A program made the translations under genes and the position numbers. The notes beneath the pieces are model-generated. The model saw only the letters and a list, made by a program, of their open reading frames with translations, made no database searches and was not told where the DNA came from. A stretch of DNA of 64,000 bases, taken from the NCBI RefSeq assembly GCF_026626705.1, contig NZ_JAPNKC010000001.1, forward strand, positions 6,280,001-6,344,000, read 5' to 3'. This document shows, piece by piece, positions 17,191-25,890 of the stretch. This DNA comes from Pyxidicoccus sp. MSG2 (lineage in GTDB: Bacteria; Myxococcota; Myxococcia; Myxococcales; Myxococcaceae). Within the stretch, counting starts at the first letter, position 1; each line of letters begins with the position of its first letter.

Positions 17191-18765
17191 ATGGTGCGTC
17201 ACGTCATCGTCGTGGGAGCAGGGCCCGGGGGCCTGTCGGCCGCCATCAATCTGGCCGGGCAGGGGCTGCGCGTCACCGTGGTGGAGAAGGACGCGGTGCC
17301 CGGGGGGCGGATGAAGGGGCTGAAGCTCGGCGCGAATGGCGAGTACGCGCTCGACACCGGGCCCTCCATCCTCCAGTTGCCGGGCGTGCTGGAGCAGATC
17401 TTCCGGCGGGCGGGCCGGCGCATCGACGACTACGTGAAGCTGGTGCCGCTGGACGTCAACACGCGGGTGCACTTCTGGGACGGCACGCACCTGGACACGT
17501 CGCGGGACATGGCGCGCATGGAGGCGGAGGTGGCGAAGTTCGGCCCGGACAAGGCCGGGGCGCTGCGCCGGTGGATGGAGGAGGGGCGTGAGAAGTACGC
17601 CATCGCCTACGAGAAGTTCATCTGCACGAATGCGGGCAGCCTCGCGTACTACGCGCCGTGGCGGCTGGCGCCCACGCTGCGCTTCAAGCCGTGGCAGACG
17701 TTGTACCGGCAGCTCGACTCGTTCTTCCACGATGACCGGATGACGTACGCGCTGGCGTACCCGTCGAAGTACCTGGGGCTGCACCCGACGACGTGCTCGT
17801 CGGTGTTCAGCGTGATTCCGTTCCTGGAGCTGGCCTTCGGCGTGTGGCACGTGGAGGGCGGCTTCCGCGAGCTGGCGCGGGGGATGATGCGCTGTGCGCA
17901 GGACCTGGGCGCAACGTTCCGCATGGGCACGGCGGTGGAGCAGGTGCGCGTGGAGGCGGGGCGGGCGGTGGGTGTGAAGCTCGCGGGCGGCGAGGTGCTG
18001 GACGCGGACGCGGTGGTGGTGAACGCGGACCTGGCGTACGCGGCGACGAAGCTGCTGCCGGCCGAGGCGCGCGAGGGCTCGCGGCTGACGGATGCGGCGC
18101 TGGAGAAGGCGAAGTATTCGTGCAGCACCTTCATGGCGTACTACGGGCTGGACACGGTGTACGCGGACCTGCCGCACCACCTCATCTACCTGTCGGAGGC
18201 CGCGCGGCGCACGGACCGGGACGCGCTGGAGGACAGGCACGTGGACGTGGACGACCCGCCGTTCTACGTGTGCAACCCGACGGTGACGGACGCGTCCGGC
18301 GCGCCGAAGGGCCACTCCACGCTGTACGTGCTGGTGCCCACGCCGAACACGGCGCGGGACGTGGACTGGGCGGCGACGGAGGCGAAGCTGCGCGAGCGAA
18401 TCCCCGCGATGCTGGAGAAGGTGGGCCTGAAGGGCGTGCGGCAGCACATCCGCGAGGAGCGCTACTTCACGGCGGAGACGTGGCGGGACGACTTCAACGT
18501 GTTCCGCGGCGCGGTGTTCAACCTGTCGCACACGTGGCTGCAATTGGGCCCGCTGCGGCCGAAGGTGAAGAACCGCGATGTGGAGGGGCTCTACTGGGTG
18601 GGCGGAGGCACGCACCCGGGCAGTGGGCTGCTGACCATCATGGAGAGCGCCAACATCGCGGCGGACTACCTCACGCGCGAGGCCGGCAAGGGCCCGTTGC
18701 CGGGCTGGCCGTACGTGCCGCCGCTGGACGGAGCGGACGCGGAGCCCCGGGCCCGCGCGGGCTGA
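17191..18765 (+). CDS. Phytoene desaturase-like FAD-dependent oxidoreductase (CrtI family)
   Basis: 524-residue CrtI-type enzyme that introduces double bonds into carotenoid precursors. The N-terminus is the FAD-binding motif VIVVGAGPGGLSAAINLAGQG with EKDAVPGGR after it. The C-terminal signature GLYWVGGGTHPGSGLLTIMESANIAA is the bacterial phytoene dehydrogenase pattern. The ATG at 17191 begins the Rossmann motif; the frame is open further upstream but without conservation. No other carotenoid gene lies nearby, as for the unlinked carC gene of Myxococcus xanthus, so it could be that orthologue; this rests on memory, not on alignment. There is no ribosome site before the ATG. Confidence 0.85.
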   Translation: MVRHVIVVGAGPGGLSAAINLAGQGLRVTVVEKDAVPGGRMKGLKLGANGEYALDTGPSILQLPGVLEQIFRRAGRRIDDYVKLVPLDVNTRVHFWDGTHLDTSRDMARMEAEVAKFGPDKAGALRRWMEEGREKYAIAYEKFICTNAGSLAYYAPWRLAPTLRFKPWQTLYRQLDSFFHDDRMTYALAYPSKYLGLHPTTCSSVFSVIPFLELAFGVWHVEGGFRELARGMMRCAQDLGATFRMGTAVEQVRVEAGRAVGVKLAGGEVLDADAVVVNADLAYAATKLLPAEAREGSRLTDAALEKAKYSCSTFMAYYGLDTVYADLPHHLIYLSEAARRTDRDALEDRHVDVDDPPFYVCNPTVTDASGAPKGHSTLYVLVPTPNTARDVDWAATEAKLRERIPAMLEKVGLKGVRQHIREERYFTAETWRDDFNVFRGAVFNLSHTWLQLGPLRPKVKNRDVEGLYWVGGGTHPGSGLLTIMESANIAADYLTREAGKGPLPGWPYVPPLDGADAEPRARAG

Positions 18766-18772
18766 GCCGGGG

Positions 18773-19351
18773 CTACTCGTAGTTGATGGACCCTGGCGGC
18801 GCGGCCCGCGAGAGCGGGTAGATGGCGCGGAGGCCGACCTTGTAGTGGTACGCGACGAGGTGGGGCTCGCCCGCAATCGTGATGACGACCTGGCGTGGCG
18901 GTTCTGGCTGACTGTCGACCCAGGCCCTGGCCTGCTCCAGGGTGTCGAACGTGGCCGCTGGTGGGGGGAGCCCGTCGTCAATCGCCGCTCGCAGGTAGTG
19001 TTCGAGCGTCTTGGTGCGGAGCAGATGGCGACGCTTGAGGTCGTCTGAGCAATTGGCGTAGTGGTATTCGCCCGCGACCAGGACGTCGGCCCCGGTTGGA
19101 GGGTTGGGGTGGTTCTTCAGCCAGGCTTCGGCGCTCTCCTTCGTGTCGAAGGCCGCGATGACGAGTGGCGGCGCGCCGTCCTTGTTGCTCTCGCGATAGG
19201 CCTCGAAGTCGTGAGACTGACCAGTCCGCAAGATGAAGTAGAGCGCGTCCATGGCCGCACCGAGGTACTCCTCTTCCTCGGACGTGGACTCCTCTCGGAG
19301 CCGTCCCAGGAGGTTCAGGACGCGAAAAGGAAACTCCCAGTCCTTGCTCAT
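18773..19351 (-). CDS. Partner of the upstream lipoprotein, two-repeat protein (possible immunity protein)
   Basis: 192 residues, no signal peptide, so probably cytoplasmic. Two internal repeats are visible: FDTKESAEAWLKNHPNPP near residue 68 and FDTLEQARAWVDSQPEPP near 138, each followed by a short beta strand (ADVLVAGEYHYA; QVVITIAGEPHLVAYH). The start at 19351 is supported by GGAGGT six bases upstream, and it overlaps the lipoprotein stop by four bases (ATGA). From memory, this repeat family is widespread in myxobacteria beside lipoprotein genes. If the lipoprotein is a toxin of the SitA type, this would be the immunity partner. That role is inference. Confidence 0.6.
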   Translation of the reverse strand: MSKDWEFPFRVLNLLGRLREESTSEEEEYLGAAMDALYFILRTGQSHDFEAYRESNKDGAPPLVIAAFDTKESAEAWLKNHPNPPTGADVLVAGEYHYANCSDDLKRRHLLRTKTLEHYLRAAIDDGLPPPAATFDTLEQARAWVDSQPEPPRQVVITIAGEPHLVAYHYKVGLRAIYPLSRAAPPGSINYE

Positions 19352-19995
19352 GGTGAGACCTCCGCCATCCAGGGTTCGGTGGCAGTTGCCGGCTCGGCCA
19401 GGAGCACGGCGGGCGCGAGGACGACGAGCCCCGCCCCAGCGGAGAGCACCACGAAGGCAACGCCCGCCACGACGACCACGCTTCCCACCAGGACCGCCTT
19501 GCGGTTGCGCTTCAGCCAGTCCACCGCGCTGTCGACAGCCGTGAACTCTTGAGGTTTCAACTCCTGTAGCTCGCTGCAGTCTCGATAGGGTTGCCAGCAT
19601 CTACCCTGGCAGTGCACCTCTTTGCTGGCCTTCCTGGCGTCCTTGGATTTACCGGAGGTGATGTGTCCGTATCCCGGGGCAAGAGGGCGTGATTTGCACT
19701 CATCGATACAATCGACGAATTCCTGATGGCAGTCCCGCGGCCGGGCCACCACGGGCAGGATGTTCCGGGCTCCACGTCGCGAGCGTGACAGGGCCCTGTA
19801 CTCAGCGAGGTTTACCTCCTCAGCGCGTTGCCAGGAATGGGTGACGGTGCCGTCGGGCCGCTCCCGGATGAAGAGCACGAAGCGGGTGAGTTCGCTGGCA
19901 TTGGCTGGAGCGACGTGACGTGTGGTGCCGCAGGCCCCGAGAAGGACGCTGAGGAGTGCCGCTGTGACTCTTGCTGACGTCGTGCTGCTTCGCAT
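19348..19995 (-). CDS. Cysteine-rich lipoprotein with C-terminal hydrophobic segment (TIGR02269/SitA-like candidate)
   Basis: 215 residues. Signal peptide ending in Leu-Leu-Gly-Ala-Cys (lipidated Cys22). The centre has spaced cysteines (CHQEFVDCIDECKSRP, then HCQGRCWQPYRDC). Near the C-terminus come SAVDWLKRNRKAVLVGSVVV and about 30 hydrophobic residues, and the protein ends shortly after (EPWMAEVSP). This order matches, as I recall it, a large paralogous myxobacterial lipoprotein family (TIGR02269) to which SitA toxins belong; those pass between cells by outer-membrane exchange. No separate nuclease domain is present, so it may be an inactive or short form, or the hydrophobic segment may be the effector. 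Base composition is less GC-rich than its neighbours. Confidence 0.55.
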   Translation of the reverse strand: MRSSTTSARVTAALLSVLLGACGTTRHVAPANASELTRFVLFIRERPDGTVTHSWQRAEEVNLAEYRALSRSRRGARNILPVVARPRDCHQEFVDCIDECKSRPLAPGYGHITSGKSKDARKASKEVHCQGRCWQPYRDCSELQELKPQEFTAVDSAVDWLKRNRKAVLVGSVVVVAGVAFVVLSAGAGLVVLAPAVLLAEPATATEPWMAEVSP

Positions 19996-20146
19996 GGATG
20001 AGGGGCCGTTCCCGGAGGGGGTCGCCCTACGCTAGCAGGCGCTCGGAACGGCGGGCTGATTGGCTGACGACCAGGCGACAGCCTGGTTGTATCGGGTGGG
20101 CAATGAGGGTGGGATGCTGACACCCTTCTCCAGAGGAGAGACGCGC

Positions 20147-20980
20147 ATGCCCTTCTTCATCCCGTTCGCGATGGGTGGCCTGGTGCTGACGGCACTGGGG
20201 CTCGGCGTGAAGCGGGTCCTGGAGGAGGGTGAGCCCCGGACGCCCGAGGAGGCGAGGGTGCGCGACGCACGCGCGCGCCACCGCGAGGCCCTGGCGTCCC
20301 TCAAGGCGGCCCGGTTGCGCGTGAGGGACGGCGTCACGGCATGGGGCGAGCTCCAATCGCGCGCGCACGCGGAGGGCGTGGTTCCCTTCCGCGCGCTGCT
20401 GGAACGGCTGGAGCGCTGGGAGCAAGCGAGAGAGGACGATGTCCTCGAGCCCGGCGCGCGAGAGGCGCTGCGTTCCCTCCCCATGGAGCCACTACCCCGC
20501 GCCGCGAGGCGTCCGTGGCCGCTGCTGGGCGCGGGCATGGAGGCACCTCCCGCTCTGGTGCCGGTGCTGACGTGGCTGGATAGGGGCTGGCTGGATGAGG
20601 ACGCGCCGCCGGTGGTGGTGGACGGCGCATCGCTGTTCGAGGCCGCGGCACCGTGGGCCGCCACGATGCCGGGCACGGCGCCGGACGCACGGGTCCGCGC
20701 GCTGGACGAGGCCGCAAGCGCACTGTCTCAAGCGACGGTGTTCCTCGGAGCGCTGCACGCGAAGCTGGAAGCGCGGACGGTGCGAGTGGCCGGAGTGTAT
20801 GGCCGAGCCTCGGCGCAGCTCGCGTACCTGGACCCGGCCAGCTTCGAGCAGGGCGGCCCGGAGCCACGAGAGCGACTACAGCGATTGGCCGAACTGATGG
20901 GCGAGTTGGCGGTGCTGCTCCGCGCGCCGGTGCTGACGCCGGAGGGGCGGCTCGCGCCGGAATTGCCCGTCGAGCAGTAG
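20147..20980 (+). CDS. Membrane-anchored protein of unknown function
   Basis: 277 residues. The start at 20147 is preceded by AGAGGAGAG at good spacing. The N-terminus MPFFIPFAMGGLVLTALGLG is a single membrane anchor. The rest is charged and helical (RVRDARARHREALASLKAARLRVRDGV), consistent with a coiled coil facing the cytoplasm, followed by a Pro/Trp-containing segment around residues 125-155. No family was recognised. The gene is divergent from the lipoprotein pair and convergent with the SDR gene. Confidence 0.65.
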   Translation: MPFFIPFAMGGLVLTALGLGVKRVLEEGEPRTPEEARVRDARARHREALASLKAARLRVRDGVTAWGELQSRAHAEGVVPFRALLERLERWEQAREDDVLEPGAREALRSLPMEPLPRAARRPWPLLGAGMEAPPALVPVLTWLDRGWLDEDAPPVVVDGASLFEAAAPWAATMPGTAPDARVRALDEAASALSQATVFLGALHAKLEARTVRVAGVYGRASAQLAYLDPASFEQGGPEPRERLQRLAELMGELAVLLRAPVLTPEGRLAPELPVEQ

Positions 20981-20990
20981 CAGGAGCAAC

Positions 20991-21830
20991 TCACCCCCGC
21001 GCAAGCCCAGGCATGAACCGCGACCGCATGAACGCGATGTACTCCGGCTCGGACGTCTCCCGGCGCGCCTGGACCAGGGGCTCGATGTCCTTCGTGGCCA
21101 CGTAGCGCAGCTGGTCCGTGCCATCCGTGGCTGCGCGGAAGATGACCTCCGCGACCTCCTCCGACGTCGCCAGCCGGCCCGCTCGGAGCCCCGCGAAGAC
21201 AGTCTCCGCGCCCGCGAGGAACTTCGCATAGTCCGCGGGCGGGGCAGCGCCGGCCGCCTCCGCGCCACTCCGCTTCCCGAAGTCGGTGCTGAGCACCCCG
21301 CCGGGCTCGACAATCTTCACGACGATGTTCTGCGAGGCCAGCTCGTAGGAGAGCGCCTCGGAGAACCCCTCCAGGGCGAACTTGCTCGCGCAGTACGCCG
21401 AGCTCATGGGCAGCGTGAAGACGCCGGCCCCCGAGCTGATGTTGATGACCAGCCCGCTCTGCTGCTTCCGGAAGTGCGGCAGCACGGCCCGGGTGACGTC
21501 CATGACGCCGAAGACGTTGACGTCGAACTGCTCCTGCAGCTTCTCGCGGGAGAGGCTCTCGAAGACGCCGAAGAGGCCGAAGCCGGCGTTGTTGACCAGC
21601 GCGTCGATTCTTCCGAAGCGGGCGAGGCCCGCCGCGAGGGCCTGCTCGATACTGGCGCGGTCCTGCACGTCGAGCCGGGTGACGAGCACGTCGTCCAGGC
21701 GGGCCAGCGCGTCCCCCGCGTCGGGCGAGCGCATCGTCGCGATGACATTCCACCCTTCGCGGGCGAACAGGAGGGCGGCGGACCTGCCGAAGCCGGTCGA
21801 GGTGCCGGTGATGAGGACGGTCTTCTTCAT
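20991..21830 (-). CDS. Short-chain dehydrogenase/reductase
   Basis: 279-residue classical SDR, an NAD(P)-dependent oxidoreductase. The cofactor motif is TGTSTGFG (residues 8-15), NNAG follows near 85, and the catalytic Ser-Tyr-Lys is in SSGAGVFTLPMSSAYCASK. The substrate is not predictable. The gene is transcribed divergently from a LysR-type regulator with a 113-base gap that contains a TTGA-N10-TCAA dyad, so it is probably the target of that regulator. Confidence 0.9.
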   Translation of the reverse strand: MKKTVLITGTSTGFGRSAALLFAREGWNVIATMRSPDAGDALARLDDVLVTRLDVQDRASIEQALAAGLARFGRIDALVNNAGFGLFGVFESLSREKLQEQFDVNVFGVMDVTRAVLPHFRKQQSGLVINISSGAGVFTLPMSSAYCASKFALEGFSEALSYELASQNIVVKIVEPGGVLSTDFGKRSGAEAAGAAPPADYAKFLAGAETVFAGLRAGRLATSEEVAEVIFRAATDGTDQLRYVATKDIEPLVQARRETSEPEYIAFMRSRFMPGLARG

Positions 21831-21894
21831 GGGGTGCGCTTCGCTTTCGTCGGTGGGACTTCGTGACGGAAGTGAAGGTAGCGTCCACGAATTG

Positions 21895-21912
21895 TTGAGA
21901 CTATCAGGTCAA
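21895..21912. promoter_or_regulatory. Putative LysR operator between SDR and lysR
   Basis: TTGA and TCAA are separated by ten bases, an interrupted dyad of the T-N11-A type bound by LysR proteins, in the 113-base divergent gap. It is a short motif, so chance occurrence is possible. Confidence 0.35.
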
Positions 21913-21943
21913 AAGTGGATGCCTTGATGCAGGACTTCGAACA

Positions 21944-22855
21944 ATGCGCAGAGCCGGTCTCCTCGAACTGAATGCCGTGGTCGCGGTGGCGCAGCACCGG
22001 AGCTTCCGTGCGGCGGCGGCCGAGCTGGGCCTCTCTCCGTCGGCGCTGAGCCACGCCATCGCCACGTTGGAGCAGCGGATGGGCGTGCGGCTCTTCAACC
22101 GCACGACGCGGAGCGTGGCCCTGTCGGAAGCGGGCGAGCGGTTCCTCTCCCGCGTCCGGCCAGCGCTCCGCGAGATTTCCGACGCCATGGAGGTCATCAA
22201 CGAGTTCAAGGACCGGCCCACCGGCACGCTCCGCCTCAACACGTCGGAGGGCGCGGCGCGCCTCGTGGTGATGCCGCTGGTGATGGAGTTCCTCCGGCGC
22301 TACCCGGAGATGCAGGTCGAGCTCGTCACCGAGGACCGGCTCATCGACATCGTCGCCGAGGGCTTCGACGCCGGGGCGAGGCTCGCGGAGGCCGTGCCCC
22401 AGGACATGGTCTCCATCCCGTGTAGCCCGAAAGTCAGCTTCGCCGTCGTCGGCGCTCCGCGCTACTTCAAGGGCCGCACGCCGCCGGCCACGCCGGGAGA
22501 CCTCCTCGCCCACAACTGCATCCGCCATCGGAAGCGCAGCGGTGGCTACTTCCGGTGGGAGTTCGAGAAGCGCGGCAAGGAGGTCGTCGTCGACGTCAAA
22601 GGCTCGCTGGCGCTGGACAACGACACCCTCATGCTCCAGGCCGCGCTGAAGGGCGCGGGGCTGGCGTATGTGAGTGATTGGGCCGCGGCCTCGGATGTCG
22701 CGGCGGGGCGGCTGGTCCGCGTGCTGGAGGACTGGACGCCGCCCTATCCCGGCCTCTGTCTCTACTACCCCGGCCACCGCCATGTGCCGGCGGGCCTGAA
22801 GGCGTTCATCGGAGTCATCCGCGAGGCCCGCTCCCGGCGCGCGGAAGCGGACTGA
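21944..22855 (+). CDS. LysR-family transcriptional regulator
   Basis: 303 residues. Winged helix-turn-helix at residues 1-65 (LNAVVAVAQHRSFRAAAAELGLSPSALSHAIATLEQRMGVRLFNRTTRSVALSEAG), with the usual two-lobed effector domain after it. It resembles the DsdC/AaeR-like group of LysR proteins that regulate divergent oxidoreductases. The ATG at 21944 is taken. The divergent arrangement with the SDR gene suggests it controls that gene and itself; the inducer is unknown. Confidence 0.92.
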   Translation: MRRAGLLELNAVVAVAQHRSFRAAAAELGLSPSALSHAIATLEQRMGVRLFNRTTRSVALSEAGERFLSRVRPALREISDAMEVINEFKDRPTGTLRLNTSEGAARLVVMPLVMEFLRRYPEMQVELVTEDRLIDIVAEGFDAGARLAEAVPQDMVSIPCSPKVSFAVVGAPRYFKGRTPPATPGDLLAHNCIRHRKRSGGYFRWEFEKRGKEVVVDVKGSLALDNDTLMLQAALKGAGLAYVSDWAAASDVAAGRLVRVLEDWTPPYPGLCLYYPGHRHVPAGLKAFIGVIREARSRRAEAD

Positions 22856-22867
22856 AGGACTCGTGCT

Positions 22868-24643
22868 TCAGACGTACCGCTCCGCCAGTTGCGACACCTG
22901 CCCGGTGGCCTGGGTGACGGCGGTGGCGGCCTGCTGGGCGGCATCCAGGTGGCGCAGCGTGTCCGTCGTCAGCTCGTCCAATTCACGCACGGCGGCGAAG
23001 AGCTGGTCCACGCCCTGATGCTGCTGCGACACCGCCTCCGTAATCTGGCGCACCGCCGTCGCGGACTCCTGGGACAGCGACGCCAGCTCGCGCAGCCGCT
23101 CGCCGCTGGTGCGCAGCGGGCCCAGCGCCGTCTCCACGCCCGCCGCGCCCCGGTCCGACATCGCCGTGGCCTGGTGCGTGGCGGTGGCCATGGTCTCCAG
23201 CATGCCGCGCACCTGGTTGGTGGCCTGAATCGACTGGTCCGCCAGGTCGCGCATCTGCCGCGCCACCACGCCAAAGCCCTTGCCGTGCTCGCCCGCGCGC
23301 GTGGCTTCAATCGCCGCGTTGATGGCGAGCATGTGCGACTGGTCCGCCAGCGCCTTCACCATCTCGGACACGCGGCCCACCTCGCGGGCGCGCTGCTCCA
23401 AATCGAGCATCTGCTCGTGCAGGCCGGAGGCGATTTCGCGGATGGAGGTGAGCCCCTTCTCGGTGCCGGCCAGCGACTCCTCACCCAGCTTGCCCACGGC
23501 GGCGGCGCGCTCGGCCACGCGGAGGATGCTGGTGGCGCGCGACGCCGTGACGTGGGAGGCCTGCTGGATTTCCTGCGCGGTGGCGCGCGCCTGGTGCAGC
23601 GCCGCGGCCTGCCGCGACAGCGTCTGGTTCTGCTGGGTGCTGGCCTGCGACAGCCGGTGTCCCGCCACCGCCAGGTCCCCGGCGGAGGAGCGCAGCGACC
23701 GAGGCAACTCTTGCAGCCGCTGGTAGAGCTGCCACGTGTTGGCCGCGAGGTCCCCCAGCTCGTCCGAGGACACCCACTGCGGCGGCGCGGCGCGCCCGTC
23801 CACCAGCGCCTCCAGTGACGCGCCCACCGCGCTCGCGCCCTTCGCCAGCCGGCGGGCCGCCCAGGCGGCGGTGAGGATGGAGCCCAGCGCCGCGTAGCCG
23901 CCGAGCATCACCAGCGGCAGCACCAGGTCCTCCTGGAGCGGGCGGACGGTGGCCTTCACACGCTCCGCCGCGACCAGGTCACCGCGGGCCTTCATGTCGG
24001 ACGCGAGCGCGCCCATCCCGCGCTCCAGCCGCAGGTTCAGCGTGACGATGCTGGTGAGGCAGGTGACGAGCAGCGCGGAGACGACGGTGGCCGGCAGCAG
24101 CCAGAGCTGGCGCGGCGCGAAGCCGTCACCCGCGGGCCTCGCGGTGGGCGCCTGCCGGTAGGCGTCCAGCACCGTGGGCATCATCACCCGCTCGAAGGCC
24201 ATGAACATCAGCGGGCAGCTGAAGAGGCCCGCGCTGACCGCCACCGCCACGCCCACGAAGACCACCGAGGCCGGCCTGTCCAACAGCACCGCCACCCCGC
24301 CGTTGAAGAGGATGCCGCCCACCGTCCACGACACCATCGCCTCGCCGAAGGCCAGCGTCGCGGGGATGCGGATCAACCGCTGCACCCGGAGCGTGCCTTC
24401 CGAGCGCAGGGCACGCCGCAGCAGCCAGGGCGTCACCACCAGCGGTTGCGCCACCGCGCACAACCCCAGCACCAGCGGGGTGATGACGCCGAGGAAGATG
24501 CGCAGCTCGTGCTCTCCCTCCAGCGCGAGCAGCTGCATGTCCACGTAGAGGGCCGGGGTGAAGGCCACCGTGGTGATGACGGACCGGAGCAGATACAGCC
24601 GCCGCAGCAGCGCGCCAGGGGTCGGGAGCGAGGTGGTCGACAT
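22868..24643 (-). CDS. Polytopic chemoreceptor (six membrane segments)
   Basis: 591 residues. Unlike ordinary two-TM receptors, residues 15 to about 275 contain six hydrophobic segments (VITTVAFTPALYV, IFLGVITPLVLGLCAV, MVSWTVGGILFNGGVAVLL, SVVFVGVAVAVSAGLF, ATVVSALLVTCLTSIVTL, LPLVMLGGYAALGSIL) with a soluble loop of about 35 residues before the last. A HAMP-like linker (SSDELGDLAANTWQL) leads to the signalling hairpin, whose tip is AINAAIEATRAGEHGKGFGVVARQMRDLA. It has no adjacent che genes, so it must feed a remote CheA. The membrane module may sense within the bilayer or an energy-related signal. Confidence 0.88.
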   Translation of the reverse strand: MSTTSLPTPGALLRRLYLLRSVITTVAFTPALYVDMQLLALEGEHELRIFLGVITPLVLGLCAVAQPLVVTPWLLRRALRSEGTLRVQRLIRIPATLAFGEAMVSWTVGGILFNGGVAVLLDRPASVVFVGVAVAVSAGLFSCPLMFMAFERVMMPTVLDAYRQAPTARPAGDGFAPRQLWLLPATVVSALLVTCLTSIVTLNLRLERGMGALASDMKARGDLVAAERVKATVRPLQEDLVLPLVMLGGYAALGSILTAAWAARRLAKGASAVGASLEALVDGRAAPPQWVSSDELGDLAANTWQLYQRLQELPRSLRSSAGDLAVAGHRLSQASTQQNQTLSRQAAALHQARATAQEIQQASHVTASRATSILRVAERAAAVGKLGEESLAGTEKGLTSIREIASGLHEQMLDLEQRAREVGRVSEMVKALADQSHMLAINAAIEATRAGEHGKGFGVVARQMRDLADQSIQATNQVRGMLETMATATHQATAMSDRGAAGVETALGPLRTSGERLRELASLSQESATAVRQITEAVSQQHQGVDQLFAAVRELDELTTDTLRHLDAAQQAATAVTQATGQVSQLAERYV

Positions 24644-24899
24644 CGAAGCTGAGACTCCGGGGTTGCAGTGACCCCAGCGTGCGGCGCGAAACGCCCTGCG
24701 TCAATGTCCCGATTCACTCTCCATTAGACATGCTTCTGCCGGAAGGCCCGGGCCGCGTGGCCTCCTCACTGGGAGGGGACACGAATAAAACAAGTATTAC
24801 CCGCCAGGCAGGCAGGCGTGCGGGCCACCGTCGCCTGCGCGGCGCCGCCTGGGTGCTCACTTTTCCGGAGCTGATGGCTTGAGCGAAAGGAGCCCGGAC

Positions 24900-25091
24900 A
24901 TGGGTGAGTGGACCGACAAGGCCAAGGGACGCGTCAAGGAAACCGTGGGCGTCGCGACTGGCGACCGTGAGCTGGAGGCCGAGGGCAAGAAGGACACGGC
25001 CAAGGGCCAGATCAAGGAGAAGGTCGAGGACGCGAAGCGCGTCATCAAGGATGCGCTGGACCCCGACAAGCCGCGCAGGGACGAGCCGTAG
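24900..25091 (+). CDS. CsbD-family stress protein
   Basis: 63 residues, highly charged: MGEWTDKAKGRVKETVG starts the CsbD fold, followed by the usual Lys/Glu/Asp-rich helices. CsbD proteins are small, abundant and induced by general stress; their activity is unknown. AAAGGAG lies seven bases before the ATG. A GC-rich hairpin at 25134-25166 follows the stop. Confidence 0.88.
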   Translation: MGEWTDKAKGRVKETVGVATGDRELEAEGKKDTAKGQIKEKVEDAKRVIKDALDPDKPRRDEP

Positions 25092-25133
25092 TCGCCTGAC
25101 GCATTGAATTGAAACCGAAGTGTGTTGTTGGTG

Positions 25134-25166
25134 CGGGCCGCGGGGAGGACTTCCTCCCGCGGCCCG
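25134..25166. terminator. Hairpin after csbD
   Basis: A 15-16 bp inverted repeat (arms 25134-25149 and 25152-25166, one bulged G) with a very short loop lies between the csbD stop and the end of the convergent small ORF. It could stop transcription from both sides. There is no T run. Confidence 0.5.
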
Positions 25167-25175
25167 TGTCGCGTT

Positions 25176-25334
25176 CTAGCGCTTGGTCACCGGCGGGCAG
25201 GCCACTTCGAGAAACGTGGTGGACTTCCCGCTGAGCATGACCCACAGACAACGCAGAACGCAGCTGGCACCGAACTCCCGGTAGATGAGCCCCAGGTTGG
25301 CGACCACCTCTCGTCCGGTGATGACCCCGCGCAT
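25176..25334 (-). CDS. Possible small protein, 52 residues
   Basis: A 52-codon reading frame beginning at an ATG preceded by AAGGGGGT. The protein (MRGVITGREVVANLGLIYRE...) has one hydrophobic stretch containing Cys residues (CVLRCLWVML). Codon third positions are mostly G or C, as in real genes here. No family was recognised with certainty. It is an isolated call and could be non-coding. Confidence 0.45.
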   Translation of the reverse strand: MRGVITGREVVANLGLIYREFGASCVLRCLWVMLSGKSTTFLEVACPPVTKR

Positions 25335-25890
25335 TGGTACTACCCCCTTCTTCCGCAACCCATCCGACCCGCCGCCCACTGCACCGAGCGCCGCCGCAGC
25401 ACCTCCTCTGCAAACCTCCGGCCGTGCTTCGTGTGGCCGTCCGGAGTCGCTCTGTCGCCCTTCGGACGGGCCAAGCACGCCAACCGCCGTTCGCCGATGC
25501 ACGGCCTGCTGCGCCCAGGTGTGATACGCGCGCCCCGGCGCTGGAGATTTTTCAGGGTGCCCGTCCACCGTAAGACGCACGTGGCAGACCGGCGGTGAAT
25601 CCCCGCGTCGCGCCCGGACGCGAAGCGCCACGGTTTCCGCCCGGGCCGCGAAGTCATCCCGTGACGCGCGGGGCCAACCCGCCTGCTCGTGCTGTCGCCG
25701 GCTCGGCGGGTCTCGTGGCACATCCGCGAGGGGACCTGAATCTTCTGCCCACGGGGCCCTTCATGTCAGGGGTGCGGCGGCTGCTCGTGGAGCGGCGGCC
25801 CGCCCGAGGCCTCCCTCCGCGAGAACCGTTGTCACCCACGCGGGAGCGCGGACACTAAACAATTGAGGAAGGCGGAAGGAGGGACGTGAG
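25335..25890. other. Intergenic stretch without a supported gene
   Basis: About 550 bases upstream of the UspA gene. Reading frames exist on both strands but none has a ribosome site with coding-like sequence. The segment just before 25891 is A-rich (CTAAACAATTG) and probably holds the uspA promoter; a GGAAGGAGG ribosome site is at about 25874. Confidence 0.5.
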
